Positions 17,308 through 21,932 of a DNA stretch of 21,932 bases are shown here, piece by piece. Origin of the DNA: a virus. Made by a program: the position numbers and the translations under genes. Every line of letters starts with the position of its first letter. The first letter of the stretch is position 1. The stretch spans positions 1-21,932 of IMG/VR virus record IMGVR_UViG_3300037189_005526, one strand, 5' to 3'. Under the pieces are notes generated by a model, which saw only the letters and a program-made list of their open reading frames with translations, was not told the origin of the DNA and made no database searches.

Positions 17308-19809
17308 ATGGCAATTGATAAAAGTTTATACGCAGCGCCGCAAGGTCTAGACGAGATGCTCGCACAGCAGAGCCAAGAACCAGACATTGAAATTGAGATT
17401 GAAGACCCAGAAAGCGTTACGCTAAACATTGGGGATATGGAACTTGAGTTCATGCCGGATGAAAACGAAGATGAGTTTAATGTTAACTTAGCTGAAGACA
17501 TGGATGACCGCGAGCTTGTAACTATTGCATCGGAACTTACCGCTGATTTTGAAGATGATTGTTCATCACGTAAAGACTGGATTCAAACCTACGTAGATGG
17601 TCTAGAGTTACTTGGTATGAAGATTGAGGAGCGTAGTGAACCATGGGAGGGCGCATGTGGGGTATACCACCCGCTACTAAGTGAAGCGCTAGTTAAGTTC
17701 CAAGCAGAGACTATGATGTCAATGTTCCCAGCAGCGGGTCCAGTTAAAACACAGATTATTGGTAAAGAGACACAAGAGAAGAAAGACGCTGCAGAACGTG
17801 TTCAAGATGATATGAACTACCAGCTTACAGACGTGATGCAAGAATACCGCCCTGAACACGAGCGTATGCTGTGGGGCCTAGGCTTAAGCGGTAATGCGTT
17901 TAAAAAAGTTTATTTTGACCCACATTTAAACCGTCAAGTATCAATTTTTGTTCCAGCGGAAGATATTGTTGTTCCATATGGTGCAAGTGACCTTCAATCA
18001 GCTGAGCGTGTAACACACGTCATGCGTAAAACTGAAAACGAATTAATCCGTTTGCAACAGGCAGGATTCTATCGTGATGTTGATTTAGGTGAGCCATCAA
18101 ACGTCCTTGATGAAGTAGAGAAGAAGATTGCTGAAAAGATGGGTTTCCGTGCGTCATCGGATGACCGTTTCAAAATTCTTGAAATGCATGTTGACTATGT
18201 AATGCCGGGAGATGAGCATAAAGATGATAAGGGCCATAAAACAGGTATTGCTCGTCCATATATTATTACAATTGAAAAAGGCACTAATACTGTCTTAGCC
18301 ATTCGCCGTAACTGGGAGCCAGATGATGAAACATTCCAAAAACGCCAACACTTTGTCCATTATGGATATGTTCCTGGGTTCGGGTTTTATTATTTTGGCC
18401 TTATTCATCTTGTCGGTGCTTTTGCTAAGTCTGGCACTAGTCTTATTCGCCAGCTTGTTGATGCTGGTACCCTATCTAATTTACCAGGCGGTTTTAAAAC
18501 CCGTGGTTTACGCGTTAAGGGTGACGATACCCCTATAGCTCCAGGTGAGTTCCGTGATGTAGACGTACCAAGTGGTACTATGCGCGACAACATTATGCCA
18601 CTACCATATAAGGAGCCATCACAAGTTCTTATGTCCTTACTACAAAATATCGTAGATGAAGGTCGTCGCTTTGCTAATACAGCAGATTTACAGATTTCTG
18701 ATATGTCAGGCCAAGCACCCGTAGGAACTACATTAGCTATTTTAGAACGTACGTTAAAAGTAATGTCAGCAGTACAAGCGCGTATTCACTACTCAATGAA
18801 GCAAGAATTAGGCTTATTAAAACAAATTATTGCCGCATATACCCCTGAAGAATATAGCTATGACCCAGTTGAGGGTGACCGTAGGGCTAAAAAAGATGAT
18901 TATGATTTAGTCACAGTTATTCCAGTATCTGACCCTAATGCATCAACAATGGCGCAGAAGATTGTGCAATATCAAGCAGTTCTCCAATTAGCGCAACAAA
19001 CACCACAGATTTATAATATGCCTTTGTTACACCGCCAGATGCTAGACGTCATGGGTATAAAAAATGCAAGTAAACTAATCCCTATGGATGAAGACCAAAA
19101 ACCAACAGACCCAGTAACTGAAAACCAAAATGTATTAAAAATGAAACCTGTTAAAGCATTTTTAACACAAGACCATCAAGCTCACATTACGGTCCATATG
19201 GCTGCAATTCAAGACCCTAAGATACAAAAACTTATGCAAGGCAACCCACTGGCGCAGCAAATACAGGCGGCAATGATGGCGCATGTTAACGAGCATTTAG
19301 GCTTTGCGTATCGTATTCAGATTGAGCAGCAATTAGGGTTTGCATTACCACCACAACAAGATGAATCTGGCGATGATGTACCAATGGACCCACGTACAGA
19401 AGCGCAGTTGTCTCCAATGTTGGCGCAAGCTTCACAGCAACTATTACAACAGAACCAAGCACAAGCATCACAAGAGCAAGCACAACAAGCTCAGCAAGAC
19501 CCAATTATCCAAATGCAACAGCAAGAGTTACAACTTAAAGCACAAGAACAGCAACGTAAAGTTCAAAAAGACCAAACGGATGCAGAGTTTAAAGCACAGC
19601 AGTTACAACTAGAAGGCATGCGCCTGTTAGCACAGCATAAGTCATCTAGCGAGCAACAAAAGAATGACATGATTAAAACAGCAGCACAACTAGAAGCAAG
19701 CAAGAAACAACATGTAATAGATAAAGGTGTAGATGTATTGAAACAATTATCAACACAGAACCATAGAGATAGACAATTACTAAACAAACCGACAAAAGGT
19801 GAAAAATAA
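17308..19809 (+). CDS. portal protein
   Basis: A large 833-residue portal. AAAGGA stands before ATG 17308. After an acidic N-terminus (DIEIEIEDPES, ELEFMPDENEDEF) there is SSRKDWIQTYVDGLELLGMK, then a typical portal core: GVYHPLLSEALVKFQAE, MLWGLGLSGNAFKKVYFDP, FVPAEDIVVPYGASDL and HYGYVPGFGFYYFGLIHLVG. A helical stretch with RTLKVMSAVQARIHY and a hydrophobic/Gly segment near GFKTRGLRVKG follow. The C-terminus (about residues 695-775) is a long Gln/Ala-rich coiled coil, reminiscent of the barrel in podovirus-type portals. Twelve copies would form the DNA entry ring at a capsid vertex. The length and barrel suggest a podovirus-like or P22-like style, by inference. Confidence 0.85.
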   Translation: MAIDKSLYAAPQGLDEMLAQQSQEPDIEIEIEDPESVTLNIGDMELEFMPDENEDEFNVNLAEDMDDRELVTIASELTADFEDDCSSRKDWIQTYVDGLELLGMKIEERSEPWEGACGVYHPLLSEALVKFQAETMMSMFPAAGPVKTQIIGKETQEKKDAAERVQDDMNYQLTDVMQEYRPEHERMLWGLGLSGNAFKKVYFDPHLNRQVSIFVPAEDIVVPYGASDLQSAERVTHVMRKTENELIRLQQAGFYRDVDLGEPSNVLDEVEKKIAEKMGFRASSDDRFKILEMHVDYVMPGDEHKDDKGHKTGIARPYIITIEKGTNTVLAIRRNWEPDDETFQKRQHFVHYGYVPGFGFYYFGLIHLVGAFAKSGTSLIRQLVDAGTLSNLPGGFKTRGLRVKGDDTPIAPGEFRDVDVPSGTMRDNIMPLPYKEPSQVLMSLLQNIVDEGRRFANTADLQISDMSGQAPVGTTLAILERTLKVMSAVQARIHYSMKQELGLLKQIIAAYTPEEYSYDPVEGDRRAKKDDYDLVTVIPVSDPNASTMAQKIVQYQAVLQLAQQTPQIYNMPLLHRQMLDVMGIKNASKLIPMDEDQKPTDPVTENQNVLKMKPVKAFLTQDHQAHITVHMAAIQDPKIQKLMQGNPLAQQIQAAMMAHVNEHLGFAYRIQIEQQLGFALPPQQDESGDDVPMDPRTEAQLSPMLAQASQQLLQQNQAQASQEQAQQAQQDPIIQMQQQELQLKAQEQQRKVQKDQTDAEFKAQQLQLEGMRLLAQHKSSSEQQKNDMIKTAAQLEASKKQHVIDKGVDVLKQLSTQNHRDRQLLNKPTKGEK

Positions 19810-20006
19810 TGGAGTATAAAATATTTGATGTTCTTCTTAGCGAGTACAAAAGTCGCATGGATATGCTTTCAGAGGCATTAATACGTGGTAATTGTCCAAC
19901 AATAGAGGAATATCGGTATATATGTGGTCAGTTACGAGGACTTGAAGCCGCATGTTTAATAATTACAGACCTCAAACAAAAACAGGAAGAAGATTTTGAT
20001 GACTAA
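19809..20006 (+). CDS. small conserved-type protein (65 aa) after portal
   Basis: A 65-residue protein that starts in a TAATG overlap with the portal stop and ends overlapping the GroES-like gene by eight bases. It is helical: VLLSEYKSRMDMLSEALIRG, then a short region with NCPTIEEYRYICGQLRGLE and an acidic end KQKQEEDFDD. I recall small proteins of this kind behind portals in phages, but cannot assign a function. A role in head assembly is suggested by position only. Confidence 0.65.
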   Translation: MEYKIFDVLLSEYKSRMDMLSEALIRGNCPTIEEYRYICGQLRGLEAACLIITDLKQKQEEDFDD

Positions 20007-20454
20007 TATAAATTTAGCACAAGCACTAGATTTATCAAAGCTGGCAGAAACAGCTAAAAAAGAAGCACAAGAGGAAGCAGAAATACGAGCAATCGTAGGG
20101 GATGCAACCGATGTAGAGAAAGCAGCCCAATTACCAAGACCTTCCGGATACCATATTCTTTGCGCAATTCCTGAAAAGGAAAAAGAGTATGACAGTGGGT
20201 TGGTTAAAGCTGATGAGACACTTAAGATGGAAGAAACCATGACTACGGTTTTATTTGTAGTTGCGTTAGGCCCTGATTGCTATAAGGATGAAAAACGATT
20301 TCCTAGCGGTCCATGGTGTAAAGAAGGTGACTTTATCTTAGTGCGTCCGCACTCTGGTAGTAGATTGGTAATTCACGGTCGTGAGTTCCGTTTAATTAAT
20401 GATGATACTGTCGAGGCTGTAGTTGATGAGCCACGCGGTATTATTCGCAAATAA
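19999..20454 (+). CDS. GroES-like co-chaperonin (Cpn10)
   Basis: Start ATG 19999 was preferred over the TTG one codon earlier. The 151-residue product has an N-terminal helical extension of about 45 residues rich in Ala/Glu/Lys (LSKLAETAKKEAQEEAEI), then a Cpn10 fold: PRPSGYHILCAIPEKEKEYD leading into a possible mobile loop (DSGLVKADETLK), TTVLFVVALGPDCY (the GVVVAVG-type strand), KEGDFILVRPHSGSRLVIHG and FRLINDDTVEAV. GroES-like phage proteins, such as T4 gp31, form a lid on host GroEL to fold the capsid protein. Here it lies between portal and scaffold genes, which fits that job. The N-terminal extension is unusual compared with bacterial GroES (about 95 residues). Confidence 0.85.
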   Translation: MTNINLAQALDLSKLAETAKKEAQEEAEIRAIVGDATDVEKAAQLPRPSGYHILCAIPEKEKEYDSGLVKADETLKMEETMTTVLFVVALGPDCYKDEKRFPSGPWCKEGDFILVRPHSGSRLVIHGREFRLINDDTVEAVVDEPRGIIRK

Positions 20455-20464
20455 GGAGTACAAG

Positions 20465-21415
20465 ATGCCTGAATTTGAGAAAGAAGAATATACGTTCCCC
20501 GATGAGCAGCCTGAAGTAAAAACTAGTAAGGATAAGTTTGAGATTGAAATAGAAGATGATACCCCTGCAGAAGACCGCAATCGTCAGCCTATGCCAAAAG
20601 AACTTGTTGAGGAATTAGACAAAGATGACCTAGAGCAATACGATGATAACGTAAAACAAAAGCTTAAACAAATGCGCAAAGTTTGGCATGATGAGCGCCG
20701 AGCTAAAGAATCTGCATACCGTGAGCAACAAGAGGCTATTAATCTAGCTCAACGTGTAGTAGAAGAAAACAGACGTTATAAACAAATGCTTCATACTGGT
20801 GAGTCTGAGTATAAATCCGCAATGGAAATTGCCGCTAATTATGAGTTAGCAGCCGCTAAGCGAGCATACAAAGACGCATATGATACAGGCGATACAGATG
20901 CTGTAATTGAAGCACAGCAAGCAATGCAAAAAGCAAACATTCGAATTGCTCAAGTACAAAATTTTAAGTTACCCCCTTTACAAGAAGGAGAAAAGGGTGT
21001 ACAAACTCAATATCAAGAGCCAATCCAACAGGCTCCTGTAAATCGTCCTGACTCTCGAGCCTCAAATTGGCAAGAAAATAACCCTTGGTTTGGTCAAGAC
21101 GAGGAGATGACTGCTGCTGCATTAGGCTTACATGAAAAGCTTAAACGTAACGGCGTTGTCGTTGGCTCAGACGAATATTACAGCACATTGGACAAAACAA
21201 TGCGCAAACGATTTGATGACTATTTCGGCGAATATGAACCTCCGCAGGAAAAGAGTGAACGTGCTCCCACAAAACCGAGTAATGTAGTAGCTCCGGCAAC
21301 TCGTAGTACTTCATCTAACAAGATTAAGCTACGTACAAGTCAAGTCCAGTTAGCAAAAAAACTTGGATTAACCCCTGAACAATATGCTCAAGCAGTATTA
21401 AAATTGGAGAAATAA
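20465..21415 (+). CDS. scaffold/capsid-assembly protein
   Basis: The start is ATG 20465, six bases after AAGGAG; the upstream in-frame extension to 20423 would overlap the GroES-like gene. The 316-residue product is highly charged and mostly helical: an acidic N-terminus (PEFEKEEYTFPDEQPEVK), long coiled-coil-like helices (KQKLKQMRKVWHDERRAKES, AYREQQEAINLAQRVVEENR), a Pro/Gln/Ser linker, and a basic Lys-rich C-terminus ending LGLTPEQYAQAVLKLEK. This acidic-helical body with a basic C-terminal tail is the standard plan of phage scaffold proteins, and it stands before the capsid gene. It could alternatively be an internal core protein. No protease motif is seen. Confidence 0.75.
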   Translation: MPEFEKEEYTFPDEQPEVKTSKDKFEIEIEDDTPAEDRNRQPMPKELVEELDKDDLEQYDDNVKQKLKQMRKVWHDERRAKESAYREQQEAINLAQRVVEENRRYKQMLHTGESEYKSAMEIAANYELAAAKRAYKDAYDTGDTDAVIEAQQAMQKANIRIAQVQNFKLPPLQEGEKGVQTQYQEPIQQAPVNRPDSRASNWQENNPWFGQDEEMTAAALGLHEKLKRNGVVVGSDEYYSTLDKTMRKRFDDYFGEYEPPQEKSERAPTKPSNVVAPATRSTSSNKIKLRTSQVQLAKKLGLTPEQYAQAVLKLEK

Positions 21416-21416
21416 A

Positions 21417-21869
21417 ATGGCTGAAATAAATAAATTAACTCGTGAACTCGACACTCGAGCAGTAACTGAGCGTCCAAAACAGTGGCAACAACCAGAATTA
21501 TTGCCAGAACCCGATAGACAAGAAGGATATGCTTATCGCTGGATTCGTGTTTCAACTTTAAATAGTGCTGACCCCCGTAATTTATCTGCCAAGCTCAGAG
21601 AAGGTTGGGAAGCAGTAAAGAGTGAAGAACAACCACAACTAGCAATGTTAGCCGACCCTAATAGTCGGTTTAAAGATAACATTGAAGTTGGGGGGTTATT
21701 ACTATGTAAGACTCCAAAAGAATTTGTAGAACAACGGAATGCACATTTCGACAATCTATCAAAATCCCAAACCGAGTCTGTAGATAATAACATCATGCGT
21801 CAAAGTGACCCTCGTATGCCAATCTTCCAAGAACGGAAATCGAGCACTAGCTTTGGCAAAGGTAATTAA
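21417..21869 (+). CDS. hypothetical head-region protein (150 aa)
   Basis: A 150-residue protein between scaffold and capsid, starting one base after the scaffold stop. It has a Gln/Pro-rich segment (PKQWQQPELLPEPDRQEG), then an ordered core YAYRWIRVSTLNSADPRNLS, AKLREGWEAVKSEEQPQLA and the phrase SRFKDNIEVGGLLLCKTP, followed by a helix and a disordered tail ending STSFGKGN. I recall similar sequences beside capsid genes in marine phages, with no assigned role. Head completion or decoration is possible by position only. Confidence 0.65.
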   Translation: MAEINKLTRELDTRAVTERPKQWQQPELLPEPDRQEGYAYRWIRVSTLNSADPRNLSAKLREGWEAVKSEEQPQLAMLADPNSRFKDNIEVGGLLLCKTPKEFVEQRNAHFDNLSKSQTESVDNNIMRQSDPRMPIFQERKSSTSFGKGN

Positions 21870-21889
21870 TTTAATTAAGGAGTATTTTT

Positions 21890-21932
21890 ATGGCATATCC
21901 TGTCGTAGCAGCACCTTATGGGCTAAAACCCA
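21890..21932 (+). CDS. probable major capsid protein, 5' end only
   Basis: AAGGAG stands seven bases before ATG 21890, and the frame MAYPVVAAPYGLKP runs to the window end. The opening resembles the start of capsid proteins of podovirus-like phages, and the gene follows scaffold and head-region genes, where the major capsid gene is expected. Only 14 codons are visible, so this is an inference from context and a short opening. Confidence 0.6.
   Translation, partial: MAYPVVAAPYGLKP

Noticed and set aside
18323-18538. Hydrophobic 71-residue open frame within the portal gene
   Set aside because: Out-of-frame within a strong portal coding sequence, without a ribosome-binding site; membrane-like composition arises from the alternative frame.

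Overview
The window reads as part of a tailed double-stranded DNA bacteriophage genome (Caudoviricetes). The signs are small and large terminase, a portal, a scaffold-like protein and the first codons of a capsid-like protein on the right, and a phage family A DNA polymerase with many small overlapping genes on the left. The base composition is AT-rich by eye. The host cannot be read directly; Shine-Dalgarno sites and sigma70-type promoters point to an ordinary Gram-negative host. No integrase, tRNA, rRNA, CRISPR array or insertion sequence was found.

Layout. (1) Positions 1-14221 are transcribed leftward: first an isolated early gene with its own promoter and terminator (13676-14221), then a long gene-poor, repeat-rich stretch (12827-13675), then a dense run of small unknown genes (10096-12826), a MoxR-type AAA+ ATPase with a VWA/HEXXH partner (7669-9990), small proteins including ribbon-helix-helix and HTH-DUF3310 candidates (5827-6609), and a replication/nuclease block with a VRR-NUC protein, PolA-type polymerase and PD-(D/E)XK protein (990-5609), ending with a possible 2-oxoglutarate oxygenase and a partial gene at the left edge. 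(2) Positions 14222-14628 are a divergent control region. (3) Positions 14629-21932 are transcribed rightward: terminase subunits, a 2-oxoglutarate/Fe(II) dioxygenase, portal, a small conserved protein, a GroES-like co-chaperonin, a scaffold-like protein, a small structural-region protein, and the start of the probable major capsid gene.

The most striking features are regulatory rather than protein-coding. A 15-base inverted repeat, CCTAACAWTGTTAGG, occurs about ten times, only between 5.3 and 14.4 kb, inside and between leftward genes. Three leftward promoters share one design: a GACCAAA box, a TTGACT-like -35, an exactly 17-base spacer and a TACAAT -10; their -10 regions carry related ACATTGTA/TACAATGT symmetry. 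The same TTACAAT/ATTGTAA words crowd a noncoding region at 12.93-13.5 kb that could be a replication origin or an operator cluster. The tetranucleotide GATC was not found anywhere in the window by manual scan, against several tens expected by chance.

Several starts were set at internal codons from Shine-Dalgarno spacing and gene overlap, and six small genes of 36-59 codons were added by reading the gaps. All functional calls are from motif recognition only, with no database search.
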